DNA from: Geosporobacter ferrireducens
GTDB taxonomy: Bacteria > Bacillota > Clostridia > Peptostreptococcales > Thermotaleaceae
DNA: 64,000 nucleotides
Assembly: GCF_001750685.1 (NCBI RefSeq)
Contig: NZ_CP017269.1
Location: forward strand, 930,001-994,000
Reading direction: 5' to 3'
The translations under genes and the position numbers were made by a program. Position 1 is the stretch's first letter; every line of letters begins with the position of its first letter. Below the pieces are notes generated by a model that was not told the origin of the DNA, did no database searches, and was given only the letters and a program-made list of their open reading frames with translations. This document shows positions 8,607 through 17,066 of this stretch, in pieces.

Positions 8607-9146
8607 CTACCAACTTTCTTTATGTACGATTTCCTCCAGTTTTTTGCGTGGACGTGCACTCGGCATTTCGTCACTATACCCAACAGTGAGAATGCTAACA
8701 ACATATTTGTCAGAAGGGATATTTAAAATTGGTCTAATTTCTTCTTGAGTAAACCATGCCACCCAGCAAGTCCCTAAGCCTAAATTCTCAGCTTCAAGCA
8801 CAATATGCTCTATTGCAATTGTTGTATCTCTTATTATCTGTTTCAGTTCCTGATGGGGACTACTCTCATCAATTGATACATCAATATCTTCTTTTATTCT
8901 AGAGCGCATATCTGCAACACATACAATGAAAACTGGGGCAGAAAGCATCCAGTTTTGATTATGTGATACTTCACTTAGTTTTTGCCTATTTAACTCTGAT
9001 TTTACTATAATGAAATGCCAAGGCTGTGTATTGCTACCAGAAGGTGCCAATCTCGCACTCTCTAGTAGCTGAACTATTTTTTCCTCTTCTACTGGTTTAT
9101 TAACATATTTTCTTATGCTTCTTCGTGTTTGTATTTGTTTAAGCAT
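8607..9146 (-). CDS. Nitroreductase family protein
   Basis: The protein has 179 residues. IQTRRSIRKYVNKPV at residues 5-19 and ARLAPSGSNTQPWHFIIV at 33-50 are the FMN-binding signature; GLGTCWVAWF and SILTVGYSDEMP complete the fold. These flavoproteins reduce nitro groups, quinones or halogenated compounds with NAD(P)H. The ATG follows AGGGGGAT. A clear attC-like site (D) follows the stop, so gene plus site form a typical cassette. Confidence 0.92.
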   Translation of the reverse strand: MLKQIQTRRSIRKYVNKPVEEEKIVQLLESARLAPSGSNTQPWHFIIVKSELNRQKLSEVSHNQNWMLSAPVFIVCVADMRSRIKEDIDVSIDESSPHQELKQIIRDTTIAIEHIVLEAENLGLGTCWVAWFTQEEIRPILNIPSDKYVVSILTVGYSDEMPSARPRKKLEEIVHKESW

Positions 9147-9311
9147 ACTTAAATATCCCCCTAAATCTGATTATTTTAACTCTATTTACTTAAAGTATAG
9201 TACTTTCATAATATATATCCTTAACTTCAAATTTGCACTTTCAATCTAATATTACTATTTTTTTCAAATCTGCTTTTACCTACTGCCTCCACTTTCTTTA
9301 ATAAGGATGGC

Positions 9312-9442
9312 ACATAACGTCCTCGCACTCAAGACGTTTCTCAGCCTTAGATAGCTCCTATCTTAGGCTGAGGAATGTGCTTTGGCTTCTTCGAAGGCTT
9401 GACCCAAACAAAGCCAAAGCGAACTTGAGTGCATTGTTATAT
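9312..9442 (-). other. attC-like site A (family 1)
   Basis: The 131-bp imperfect palindrome starts ACATAAC and ends GTTATAT. Behind these, L boxes GCACTCAAG and CTTGAGTGC pair exactly, leaving unpaired spacers (GTCCTC and ATT) as in real attC sites. The centre holds CTCAGCCTTAGATAG/CTATCTTAGGCTGAG and GCTTTGGCTTC. It is about 75% identical along its length with site B at 49182 and partly repeated at 13774. It lies 77 bp after the VOC gene stop. Confidence 0.8.
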
Positions 9443-9518
9443 GATGGAAAAGACGGAAGCCGCCAATAGACAACAATTTTGAGATTACTCACCATTACTA
9501 ACAACATCTTTTTTGATT

Positions 9519-9977
9519 TTACTTTTTCCAATTTTGGATCTCAATGAAATTACCTTCTGGATCAGTTACATAAACTGCTGTTAATATTCCAATCTCTCCA
9601 TAATCTTTCTTTATAACTTCTCCTAATTGACTTCCACCATATGCTAATATTATTTTTAAAATTTCTTCTACTGAATCTACATGAAAAGCTATATGTCCAA
9701 ACCCTTTTCGATTAATATAGTTTATATCTGTATCAATAGATTCCGGAGAATACTCAAAAATCTCTAATGTTGGACCGTTATCAAATCCAAGTAAGCTTAA
9801 GTGAATTCCACGTACTTTCACATCAGGAATTCCAGTTAATTTGTCTATCCAATTCCCAGATAAATCTCTTTCAGGAGGTACCGGTTTGCAATTAAGTACC
9901 TGTATGTAAAAGTCAGCTAATTTCTTCCAATCCTTTGCAATTAAATTAGTATGGACATATTTAATATTATTTGCCAT
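9519..9977 (-). CDS. VOC (glyoxalase/bleomycin resistance-like) family protein
   Basis: The protein is about 152 residues from an ATG at 9977, which follows GTGAGTGGGG; an ATG five codons upstream overlaps that site. IKYVHTNLIAKDWKKLADFY opens the first beta-alpha-beta-beta-beta module and GHIAFHVDSVEEIL with DPEGNFIEIQNW the second. The His and Glu residues at the usual metal positions are present. The family includes lyases, dioxygenases and drug-binding proteins; the function here is not known. Followed by attC-like site A. Confidence 0.88.
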   Translation of the reverse strand: MANNIKYVHTNLIAKDWKKLADFYIQVLNCKPVPPERDLSGNWIDKLTGIPDVKVRGIHLSLLGFDNGPTLEIFEYSPESIDTDINYINRKGFGHIAFHVDSVEEILKIILAYGGSQLGEVIKKDYGEIGILTAVYVTDPEGNFIEIQNWKK

Positions 9978-10073
9978 AACAACCCCACTCACTTTCTATT
10001 TCCAGTATATCTGCTTATTACTTGAGGCTTACCGCCAGCGGAAATTTTCTAGTCTTTTCTGTCATATAACTAT

Positions 10074-10115
10074 TGGATTCGCGAACCCATCCCATAGTTC
10101 GCTTTATAGTTATAA
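10074..10115 (-). other. Short attC-like site Q
   Basis: ATATAAC at the left and GTTATAA at the right enclose GCGAAC/GTTCGC arms. The site is only 42 bp. The right half and the DNA beyond recur at 13613. Confidence 0.4.
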
Positions 10116-10184
10116 TCTGGTGGTATTTGCGAATATGGTTCGGAAATACCACCTATAAATAATACTTATACCTACAATACTTGA
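10097..10184. repeat. Dispersed repeat module A (copy 1)
   Basis: About 85 bp (TTCGCTTTATAGTTATAATC through TTATACCTAC) are repeated almost exactly at 13613-13691, with a shorter piece at 11452-11480. The middle forms a hairpin: GGTGGTATTT pairs with AAATACCACC. Confidence 0.7.
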
Positions 10185-10199
10185 AGAGCACTACAATTT

Positions 10200-10440
10200 C
10201 TACTTATTCAACAGGGTGTCTAAAAGACTTTTTATTCTGCGCAAGCTAACATTTGATACATGGGATACACCTCTGTCGTTTTAGAGCTCTCACGACCTAA
10301 CAGTTCCTGTTCAAATTATTCTACATTTTGCTGCTATTCCCTTCAATTTGATACATTTTTTTACAATCTATCCCAATGCTTCCACTTTTATTGTTTTTAC
10401 AAGACAAGAGGGCAGGGTTTGTCAGTTCATGAAAGTATTT
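10200..10440 (-). pseudogene. Tyrosine recombinase C-terminus, decayed (copy 1)
   Basis: On the minus strand the frame reads EQELLGRESSKTTEVY and, after a one-base deletion, the ending SPLDTLLNK-like before a TAG at 10200. ELLGHESS and VYTHVS are the second His box and the tyrosine nucleophile region of XerD-like recombinases. The DNA to about 10440 is shared with the copies at 17733, 20350 and 50135, but no longer reads as protein. No start or N-terminal domain is left. Confidence 0.6.
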
Positions 10441-10445
10441 ATCCT

Positions 10446-10478
10446 ATAGGCAAGTGGGGACAGTCCCCACTTGCCTAT
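10446..10478. repeat. Perfect 33-bp palindromic hairpin
   Basis: ATAGGCAAGTGGGGAC and its exact complement GTCCCCACTTGCCTAT flank a single A. Degenerate versions of the same sequence occur near 6750 and 35550. It could be a bidirectional terminator or a REP-type repeat. Confidence 0.6.
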
Positions 10479-10536
10479 GTGGCTTCGATTACTAACGATG
10501 TTAGAAACCTAATCAGTCAGACTGTTTTCAGTCTAC

Positions 10537-11238
10537 TTATTTATATACTCCTCTATAATTCTCAGGTAATAATTCTCCTATTTTCTTCATTATATATTTT
10601 GTGGCAAAATCTTCATACTCTTTTTTATCTTGCTCTTTTTCTCTTTTGGGAAATTCAAATTGTTTTCCAATTTTGATATAAACATCTGCGTAATTAAAGG
10701 TTTCCGCACTCATATCTCCTTCTTTATTTATAGGTAATAGTTTTTCTGTCCCATATAATCCAATAGGTACAATAGGAGCTCCTGTCATTCTTGCTATAAG
10801 AAAGATTCCTTTCTTTGCCTCTATCAAACTACCAACTCTACTTCTAGTTCCTTCTGGGAAAATCAATAAACTTTCACCTTGGTTAACAAGCGTAATAATT
10901 TTCTTAAGACCCTCTTTATCAGAAGTTTCAGGTTTTATATTTGTAGTCTTTATCACATTAAGCCCTATACTTGTAACAGCATTATTTGACAGCTTTACAC
11001 CTGCTACAAAAGTTGGATCAATCTCCTTTAAAGCCTTGTCTAAAACTAATCCATCAGAATTGCTTAAATGATTACATATAAAAATAGTTGGTGTTTTTAT
11101 TCCCTTTAAGTTTTCACTTCCCTCTATGTTTATATTTGCATATTTTTCCAGGTATTTATCAACAGCTTTTTTAGATATGTATGTGCCAAATTTATCCGGT
11201 AAAATATTTATAATTTTTGCCGTTATAGTAGATATCAT
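10537..11238 (-). CDS. Lysophospholipid acyltransferase (PlsC-like)
   Basis: The protein is about 233 residues. ICNHLSNSDGLVL has the catalytic HX4D motif and FPEGTRSR is motif III, which binds the glycerol phosphate; VPIGLYG is motif IV. It should acylate 1-acyl-glycerol-3-phosphate in the inner leaflet of the membrane. I chose the ATG at 11238 because AGGAGGAG lies just ahead of it; an upstream ATG adds 17 unlikely residues. It lies alone on the minus strand inside the cassette-like block. Confidence 0.9.
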   Translation of the reverse strand: MISTITAKIINILPDKFGTYISKKAVDKYLEKYANINIEGSENLKGIKTPTIFICNHLSNSDGLVLDKALKEIDPTFVAGVKLSNNAVTSIGLNVIKTTNIKPETSDKEGLKKIITLVNQGESLLIFPEGTRSRVGSLIEAKKGIFLIARMTGAPIVPIGLYGTEKLLPINKEGDMSAETFNYADVYIKIGKQFEFPKREKEQDKKEYEDFATKYIMKKIGELLPENYRGVYK

Positions 11239-11640
11239 TTGCTTACTCCTCCTGAATGTTTCTATACTTGAAATTATGTATTGAAACACCTAAAATGTCT
11301 AACAGTAATTCCTACTAATTTAGGTGACCCCAATTTGCGAAATTGATACAAGACTTAATTAGCTCCCAACTAAATACTATAGACCCAAGAAAACAGCTCT
11401 GAAATGAATAGGCAATTGTATATAACTTTCAGACTTCCTGACATCACTGTGTCGCAAATACCACCTATACAAGCTTATTATATACCTAAATGGTATTATC
11501 TTACATATAAATTTTTATCTAACACCTATTCCCTAAAGAACAATTTAGAAACTTGTTGTTTATATAAAGCATGTAAACGAATGGATCGTTTTTGTGCCTA
11601 TAATATATTAAAACGGGGTTTTATACCTATTATTTAGTTC
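11239..11640. other. Non-coding stretch built from repeat pieces
   Basis: Contains a fragment of module A (CGCAAATACCACCTATA near 11453-11470) and a block at 11485-11560 shared with 2062-2137 upstream of permease copy 2. I see no gene. Confidence 0.5.
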
Positions 11641-11689
11641 CCTTCTCCATAGCATTTCTAATGTCACTCTAGTATCGTAACAAAAGACA

Positions 11690-12058
11690 ATGGCTGTATC
11701 CACTGTAGTAACGATACTAGGTGTTTATAGCGGTTTTAAAGAGGTTGATGGGGATAAAATAAAAATGCTGCAGACTTTCGGTGCCACCAGATTGCAGATA
11801 CTACAGAAAGTCATCATTCCTGCAAGTATTCCGACCATTGTCAGTGCCGTAAAGATCAATGCAGGTCTTTCCTGGGTAGGGGTTATCGTTGGAGAGCTGA
11901 TGGTGTCCCGGGCTGGTATCGGATACCTCATTGTCTATGGCAGCCAGGTATTTAGATTAGACCTTGTTATGACCAGTGTGATCATCCTAGCTATTTTGGC
12001 TACAGTCATGTACCAAGGGGTTGCTTATTTAGAAAAGAAATTAATAAAATGGAGATAG
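11690..12058 (+). pseudogene. Truncated ABC transporter permease, C-terminal half (copy 4)
   Basis: 122 residues, nearly identical to copy 3 at 4197 and beginning in the same palindrome (GTATCGT...ACGATAC). It covers the EAA loop (TFGATRLQILQ) through the last membrane segment. The ATG lacks a ribosome binding site and no partner ATPase is present. Among the copies this one, its terminator and the small convergent gene that follows make up the most complete unit. Confidence 0.75.
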
Positions 12059-12061
12059 ATA

Positions 12062-12084
12062 AAGGCTGCTTTTTAAGCAGCCTT
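12062..12084 (+). terminator. Hairpin after permease copy 4
   Basis: AAGGCTGC/GCAGCCTT stem, as after the other copies. Confidence 0.7.
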
Positions 12085-12205
12085 ATAATCTATATGTGAA
12101 TACTGGATTGCAAATGCTATCTAATGAAACACTCGAAACCTCCCCTCGTCTTTATATCATCGATTTTCTTCTTCTCACGAATGGGTTCCACCGTATTCAT
12201 TCAAA

Positions 12206-12379
12206 TTACTCCTCATCAATAAATTTTGACTTCTTCATTAATCGAATGATTTCTCCAAGTTGGGCACAGATAATAAATAAAGCTCCTACTACCATGCCCC
12301 CATAGATTCCACCATCCCCAATAAGGCTACCTAGGAAAGCAAACAAAATGACGGATATAAAAAATCCTATGATATGCAT
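12206..12379 (-). CDS. 57-residue small membrane protein, unknown function
   Basis: This short gene encodes MHIIGFFISVILFAFLGSLI, a glycine-rich turn, a second hydrophobic segment (GGMVVGALFIICAQLGEII) and a charged tail ending KSKFIDEE. The ATG follows AAAAGGAGGAG. Two membrane helices with a GDGGIYGG loop are plain, but I recognise no family. A frameshifted copy lies at 351-528 in the same arrangement with a permease fragment. The integrity of this copy and the strong ribosome binding site suggest it is still expressed. Confidence 0.65.
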   Translation of the reverse strand: MHIIGFFISVILFAFLGSLIGDGGIYGGMVVGALFIICAQLGEIIRLMKKSKFIDEE

Positions 12380-12455
12380 GAAACTCCTCCTTTTTCATGA
12401 TGCAACATATTACATTAATATCATATAATATGTTGCATTCAAAAACAACAAAATA

Positions 12456-12482
12456 AGAAGGTGATTGGTAAGATCACCTTCT
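12456..12482. terminator. Hairpin terminator
   Basis: AGAAGGTGAT and ATCACCTTCT pair exactly around a 7-base loop, with A and T runs on either side. It separates the small membrane gene from the next remnant. Confidence 0.55.
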
Positions 12483-12568
12483 ATCTTAGTTATATCAATG
12501 TTTTTATAGTTTTTTACGAAGGCAACATAATTGCGATTGTGTTGCCTTCAACGTTTCCGCATTCTTCA

Positions 12569-12874
12569 TTATTCAACTTCCAAAAGCATTTTTAGAAGTT
12601 GATCATTTTTTAAATAACTTTTTATAAAACTTCCTGTCTTGGTGGTTTCCTCAAAATACAATCCATGACGTCCCGAAATTTTAATTTTAATATTCCCTGA
12701 TAATGAATTTACAACATCAAGTATTGGTCTTCCCCGAATGCAACATCCGGTATAATAAATTTTTCCACATCCACATTTGAAATAATGTTCGATTGTATAT
12801 AAGTCTTCAATCTCTAAATGCTTTTCTAACTCATCTAACGGACAGCTGCCTGCTAAAAGACAACATCTCCTGTC
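12569..12874 (-). pseudogene. Cysteine-rich hypothetical protein, N-terminally truncated
   Basis: An open frame of about 100 codons ends at a TAA at 12569 and reads YFKCGCGKIYYTGCCIRGRP, then a region ending LKMLLEVE. No ATG, GTG or TTG with a ribosome binding site exists before the in-frame stop at 12875-12877, so the start has been lost. I recognise no family; the CGCG...GCC pattern suggests a metal site. Confidence 0.45.
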
Positions 12875-13012
12875 TTAACAAGATTTCTCGTGAGCACGAA
12901 AGCTTCCATATACTCACATGGGTACATGGACGTTTGGGCTGAGAGTCGTTTGAAATTCGGTCACATTTTTTTAAAATATTTAAGTCGTTTTTTAAAAAAA
13001 TTATTAAGTATT

Positions 13013-13399
13013 TTAGATTGGTGTAATTGGTCTACCAATTTGCTTTTCAATTCTCCATTGCGGAGCTTTTCCATCATCTCCCCAGTATTCATTCAGCACT
13101 TTAATTTTCTCATTATTAAACTCGAAAAATGATGTTGCGTGGAATGATATGTCCTCATTTTTTAGTTGTACTTTCACAACAGAAATTACTAAGCTATCAA
13201 TGCATTCTAATCGTTCAATTCTAATGTTCCAGTCCCCTGGGTATTCTTCGTTAACTCTAATAAATTCTTGTACATTAAACCTTTCATTGGTATTATTCCA
13301 ATTAATTATTGCCTCATCATCAAAATATTTACTTATATTACTCCAGTTCTGCTTATCCATATCATTCCATAAACCTATTATGCATTCTTGGTAATTCAT
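13013..13399 (-). CDS. NTF2/SnoaL-like protein
   Basis: The protein has 128 residues. The N-terminal helix (YQECIIGLWNDMDKQNWSNI), the FDDEAIINW segment and the long strands ending EYWGDDGKAPQWR fit the SnoaL-like/NTF2 cone fold, whose members are small-molecule isomerases, cyclases or binding proteins. No catalytic residue can be assigned. The ATG follows GGGGGATGGT. It is a single minus-strand unit. Confidence 0.75.
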   Translation of the reverse strand: MNYQECIIGLWNDMDKQNWSNISKYFDDEAIINWNNTNERFNVQEFIRVNEEYPGDWNIRIERLECIDSLVISVVKVQLKNEDISFHATSFFEFNNEKIKVLNEYWGDDGKAPQWRIEKQIGRPITPI

Positions 13400-13517
13400 T
13401 AGGTACCATCCCCCTATTCATTTGGCTCAGCAACTTAATATTAAGCAAATGCTTTCATTTCGAATTTCATGTATTTTACGGCATATATTTTTTTATACCC
13501 TATAAACCTAGCCTAGA

Positions 13518-13630
13518 GATGTCACATAGCATTCCCGTGTTTGCGACATCTTTGAACCGTACTCGCTTCACCCTTTCCCTTGGCGGAACTTCGTTCCCAG
13601 TAAAGGGATGTGGTTCGCTTTATAGTTATA
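13518..13630 (-). other. Degenerate attC-like site
   Basis: CACATAGCATTCCCG at the left resembles the left arm of site E (ATAACGTTCC...ATTCCCG), and internal pieces (CCTTGGCGG, CCAGTAAAGGGATGTGG) echo family 2. No good right R box remains. Confidence 0.3.
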
Positions 13631-13691
13631 ATCTGGTGGTATTTGCGAATAGGGTTCGGTAATCCCACCTGTAAATAATACCTATACCTAC
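13613..13691. repeat. Dispersed repeat module A (copy 2)
   Basis: Repeats 10097-10184 with few changes, including the GGTGGTATTT hairpin arm. It joins directly onto the truncated attC-like site C. Confidence 0.7.
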
Positions 13692-13699
13692 TTGGCTTG

Positions 13700-13774
13700 G
13701 TTCAGAAATGTGCTTTGGCTTCTTCGAAGGCATGACCCCACACAGCTAAAGCGAACTTGAGCGCATCGTTATGT
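13700..13774 (-). other. attC-like site C, truncated (family 1)
   Basis: The right half matches site A (GTGCTTTGGCTTCTTCGAAGG through GAGCGCAT) and ends in GTTATGT. The left arm is replaced by module A. It lies 42 bp after the GNAT stop. Confidence 0.6.
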
Positions 13775-13815
13775 GATGCTGCACACGGAAGATGCCAATG
13801 ACGTTTAGATTATGC

Positions 13816-14472
13816 TCATAATATTGGCGTCCTCATTTCCACCAACTGGCGAAATCTTATTTGTGTTGGAAGGTCACTGAGTAGTTCTTTAGGTAAAAAT
13901 CCTTTATCAAATTCTTTAGCTGCCATCTCGTCTATCTCATAGATTTCATCTTCTAAGAAACGACCACTTATGTTAGACAAAGCTCTAGGGTATAATTCAA
14001 GCACCTGCAGTGGAACTGCATACATATTGTCAGATGTTCTAATTTTATAGTTTTCTGCAGCAACAAAACCAAATCTACTGTAATAATCTGGATCCCCGTA
14101 AATAAGTATTGCTGTGTAACCAAGCTCTTTTGCCAATGTCGTAGTATGTTCTATTAAAATCCTACCAATTCCTTTTCCTTGAAAATCAGGCAAAACAGAA
14201 ATTGGGCCAAAAGAAATCACATTATGATAATCACCGTTATCATCAACAATTTTTGCTTTGGTGTAAACGATATTACCAACTATTTTCCCATTCACTTCTG
14301 CGACAATATCCAATTCGGGGATAAACGCATCAGCCTTTCTCATAATGTGTAATAGATAGTGTTCATTACATCCAGGCACATGATGATTCCAAAATGCTTC
14401 TCTTGTCAGTTCTTCAACCGTCTTATAATCCGATACAGTTTCGTTTCGTAACACTACATCTTTTCTATTCAT
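13816..14472 (-). CDS. GNAT family N-acetyltransferase (YhbS-like)
   Basis: The protein has 218 residues. SFGPISVLPDFQGKGIGRILIEHT holds the acetyl-CoA pyrophosphate-binding motif QGKGIG, and GYTAILIYGDPDYYSRFGF is the YhbS/EIS-like signature. The acceptor is unknown. The ATG follows AGAGGGGT. Followed by the truncated attC-like site C. Confidence 0.92.
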   Translation of the reverse strand: MNRKDVVLRNETVSDYKTVEELTREAFWNHHVPGCNEHYLLHIMRKADAFIPELDIVAEVNGKIVGNIVYTKAKIVDDNGDYHNVISFGPISVLPDFQGKGIGRILIEHTTTLAKELGYTAILIYGDPDYYSRFGFVAAENYKIRTSDNMYAVPLQVLELYPRALSNISGRFLEDEIYEIDEMAAKEFDKGFLPKELLSDLPTQIRFRQLVEMRTPIL

Positions 14473-14523
14473 TAGATATCAACCCCTCTATAAATATTCT
14501 CTGTTTTGAAAACCAGCAGGCAA

Positions 14524-14592
14524 TGATAACGTCCTGAATTGCAGACGTGGCTGAGCCTTGGTGTTCATACCCAGTGAAGACATGTGTTATGG
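14524..14592 (-). other. attC-like site L
   Basis: Left end TGATAACGTCC, right end GTTATGG, 69 bp. The left arm shares AACGTCCT with site A. It lies only 8 bp after the stop of the membrane protein gene. Confidence 0.5.
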
Positions 14593-14599
14593 CAACCCT

Positions 14600-15472
14600 C
14601 TATTCAGAGGCTGCCACGGACGGCAGCCCCTTATCATATAAAATGATGTATGTTGTCACAACTCCGGTTAAAAAGAACTGAAAAAACATTTCAACTGTAC
14701 TGGCAACAATAAGCACTGTTGGTAATGAATTAAACTGCTGAAGCATAGGTAGGAGTCCACCGATAATAAACAGTACCATGCCAACCGTTATCATTACTTC
14801 TTTCTTCTGGATTTTTAGATTTAATATTACTGGTAATATTGAAAGAACTAATATTATAGCTCTAATTGTCTCTAAGACTATTATCTCCGTGGCACTAGGT
14901 ATTTGTAGTCCATTAACCTGTGATAAATAATACTCACCAGTAAATAAAAGGGCATTGATACTTCCAAAAACATAATAAAATAAAACATAGCTACCTGAAC
15001 TTATTATGATTCTAACAATCCAATCAATCCAACTTCTAGATTGAATTTTAAAACCTATATCGTCTTCGCTTTTAAACCTATATAAGAAAGCAATACCTGC
15101 GCTAATAAATAACCACATAATAACTTGCTGTCCAAATATCGCTGGTGCCACTTCAATATTTACTATTCCTGGTGCAAAATAAAATGCTTCAAGAATTTGG
15201 GTAACAGAGTTCAGTACAAGCATTACAAATAACACGATAAAAACTCGTAATTTGGATAAACTCAACTTCTTGGCAACTATCCCAAAAATAACTGAAACAA
15301 TAAAGCCAGATAAAAACATTATAAATGTGATATAGCCATAACTACTTTTAACTTCTGGAAACTTTAACCCTAGATTTGTTAGTACTGCTCCGGCTAGTAT
15401 AAGTGAAAACAAATTTAGACTACCAATGATTAAACCTTTCCATAAAAACTCAAAGCATGTCTTAATAATCAT
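14600..15472 (-). CDS. Multi-pass membrane protein of unknown function
   Basis: The protein has 290 residues with about eight hydrophobic segments and short loops; two charged loops (KSEDDIGFKIQSRSW and KIQKKE) probably face the cytosol. I do not recognise a family. The ATG is preceded by AAGGGGAAAG. It overlaps no neighbour, sits between attC-like site L at its 3' end and a DUF1963 remnant at its 5' end, and is not likely to be part of an operon. Confidence 0.75.
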   Translation of the reverse strand: MIIKTCFEFLWKGLIIGSLNLFSLILAGAVLTNLGLKFPEVKSSYGYITFIMFLSGFIVSVIFGIVAKKLSLSKLRVFIVLFVMLVLNSVTQILEAFYFAPGIVNIEVAPAIFGQQVIMWLFISAGIAFLYRFKSEDDIGFKIQSRSWIDWIVRIIISSGSYVLFYYVFGSINALLFTGEYYLSQVNGLQIPSATEIIVLETIRAIILVLSILPVILNLKIQKKEVMITVGMVLFIIGGLLPMLQQFNSLPTVLIVASTVEMFFQFFLTGVVTTYIILYDKGLPSVAASE

Positions 15473-15802
15473 CTAACTTTCCCCTTCACTAAACCGCCCA
15501 GGACGGGCGGTATGATGTTTTAACGGGTTTGAAGAAGTAACTGTTGCTGCAAGAGCCAATAATTCAGCTAATGGCTCTTCGCCAGTAAGGAACTGAATTT
15601 GAGAAGGAAGTTGTGTTAAATTTATCTGACATAATGCATTCATCGGTTTTTCTTTGCAAGTTGGCCACTCTTCACCCGGCAAACAAAGCATGACCTTTCC
15701 AAACCATGAAGATGATAAATCATTATCTGGCTTGAATCTGCCGATTTGTATTACTGTTGCCTTTCGCTTTACTTCATCTTTTATAGTTTCTAAAGAACCC
15801 AT
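15473..15802 (-). pseudogene. YwqG/DUF1963 family fragment
   Basis: Residues 30-68 (SSWFGKVMLCLPGEEWPTC, then NALCQINLTQLP) are the start of a YwqG-like DUF1963 protein, normally over 230 residues. After about residue 70 the sequence turns into low-similarity DNA containing a CCGCCC/GGGCGG hairpin and an AGAGCCA/TGGCTCT hairpin, and the frame ends at 109 codons. The C-terminal two thirds are missing, so the gene is broken. Confidence 0.6.
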
Positions 15803-15858
15803 ATGTTATCCTTTTCTCAACCACAAGGCTGATGAATGTTGGCAACAACCTGTTAAGT
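15795..15858 (-). other. attC-like site J (family 3)
   Basis: GCTGATGAATGTTGG and the GTTAAGT end are shared with sites H and I. The left arm is poorly kept. It lies 59 bp after the isochorismatase stop. Confidence 0.4.
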
Positions 15859-15916
15859 GATGTTGTGGACAGAAGTTACCATCTACACAAAATTAACAAA
15901 CATATAAAAAGCTTTC

Positions 15917-16399
15917 TTATAAGAAATATTCAAGGGCTTGATAGTTTACTATTGGTCGCAATAATTGGATCCGTCTGATTTCTTCTTCATCTAAACCAGC
16001 TATGCCATTCTGTAACAGAAATACATTATACCCTCTTTCTCTAGCTCCATTATAGGTAAAAAGAACACAATGTTCTGCAGCAAATCCACTAACTATAATG
16101 CCATCTATCCTTTCATTCTTTAATACATTATCAAGTTCTGTTTCCCAGAATGCATTGCAATGTTGCTTATGGATTACAATATCATTATCAGAAATAGCTA
16201 GTGCATCTACACACTCAAATTCTTCTGAGCCAGGCGAACCAACCTCAACATCTTTTATGATCACAACCGGATAATTCTTTTTGCGAAAGTACTGGCTAAT
16301 CTCATTTATATATTCTACTGAGCTATCAAATGCCGACTTGCACGGTGTCTCTTCTCGACAACCTTTTTGCATATCTACTATTAATAATGCTACTTTCAA
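15917..16399 (-). CDS. Isochorismatase-like cysteine hydrolase
   Basis: The protein is about 160 residues. ALLIVDMQKGC carries the catalytic Asp, KQHCNAFWETEL the Lys region, and VSGFAAEHCVLFTYNGAR the catalytic Cys of the isochorismatase-like hydrolase family, which includes nicotinamidases. I chose the TTG at 16399 because GGAGGT lies seven bases upstream and the protein then begins KVALLIVD; the ATG at 16417 overlaps that site. Followed by attC-like site J. Confidence 0.88.
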   Translation of the reverse strand: MKVALLIVDMQKGCREETPCKSAFDSSVEYINEISQYFRKKNYPVVIIKDVEVGSPGSEEFECVDALAISDNDIVIHKQHCNAFWETELDNVLKNERIDGIIVSGFAAEHCVLFTYNGARERGYNVFLLQNGIAGLDEEEIRRIQLLRPIVNYQALEYFL

Positions 16400-16449
16400 T
16401 GTATTACCTCCTGTCATTTTATATATTTTTTATTCTTTCAACCAAGCAA

Positions 16450-16513
16450 CGCCCTAATATAGCCTTATCACCAGTCCACAATGTTACTGTCACGGTAGAC
16501 ACGCCGGTTAAGC
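16450..16513 (-). other. Possible attC-like site P
   Basis: GCCCTAAT at the left and GTTAAGC at the right, 64 bp apart, with CGCC/GGCG outer pairing. Weak internal pairing keeps this low. Confidence 0.3.
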
Positions 16514-16632
16514 GGCGTACGGAACTACCGCACCGGGCAATGTCATTCTATTGCAAATACATACTTCTGCTCTTTTGTAAACTTTGATAAATCTTTAATG
16601 TACTTATCTTCACCGTCATAGATGCTCACACT

Positions 16633-16764
16633 TCACCACAAAGGTTCAATAACATCAAATGCTTCATTATTCTTTATAAAGTCTGAATTAATTTCAAAGA
16701 ATTTTGCTGCATTGGGACTTATTACACTTCTATTCAATTTTATTTTTAATTGTAATATTTCACT
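16633..16764 (-). pseudogene. Tyrosine phosphatase C-terminal fragment
   Basis: Bases 16702-16764 are almost identical to the 3' end of the tyrosine phosphatase gene at 42611 (LKIKLNR, ISPNAAK). Here the frame continues past AAK for 23 more codons to a TGA at 16633-16635, whereas the copy at 42611 stops at AAK. The rest of the gene is missing. Confidence 0.6.
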
Positions 16765-16849
16765 AAATATAAAACTAAAAACAAATTTCTGTATTTTTTA
16801 AAAATTTTACGTTTTAGAGACGGATATTTTTTATAATAAAATCATATAA

Positions 16850-16974
16850 AAATAAGCCTAAAATAATCTTACATTCGAAGAAAATTTCGATGTGATACTT
16901 TGTCTACAAAACGGTTTGTCTGCAATGAAGATTACATCGGTGGATTTGATTCAAAAAATTTTGGGGATGATCAG
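16850..16974 (+). pseudogene. Possible methyltransferase fragment on the plus strand
   Basis: An open stretch reads NFDVILCLQNGLSAMKITS then VDLIQKILGMI, resembling motif IV of a class I SAM methyltransferase. Both ends are lost and the right end runs into attC-like site I. One of the few plus-strand coding traces in this block. Confidence 0.35.
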
Positions 16975-17029
16975 CTCTCATGAAGCCCAACCCAAGATGC
17001 TGATGAATGTTGGGAACACTCTGTTAGCT
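16970..17029 (-). other. attC-like site I, truncated (family 3)
   Basis: GATCAGCTCTC through GCTGATGAATGTTGGGAACACTCT matches site H at 46055 over about 60 bp and ends GTTAGCT. It lies 38 bp after the dienelactone hydrolase stop. Confidence 0.55.
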
Positions 17030-17066
17030 AATCTAGGCACTTGACCCATCTAATTATACCTAAACC

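Noticed and set aside
12415-12555. Two GCAACATA...TGTTGC hairpins (12402-12437 and 12524-12549) and the one at 550-575 as attC sites
   Set aside because: They are short simple stems lacking RYYYAAC/GTTRRRY ends and unpaired spacers; more likely terminators.
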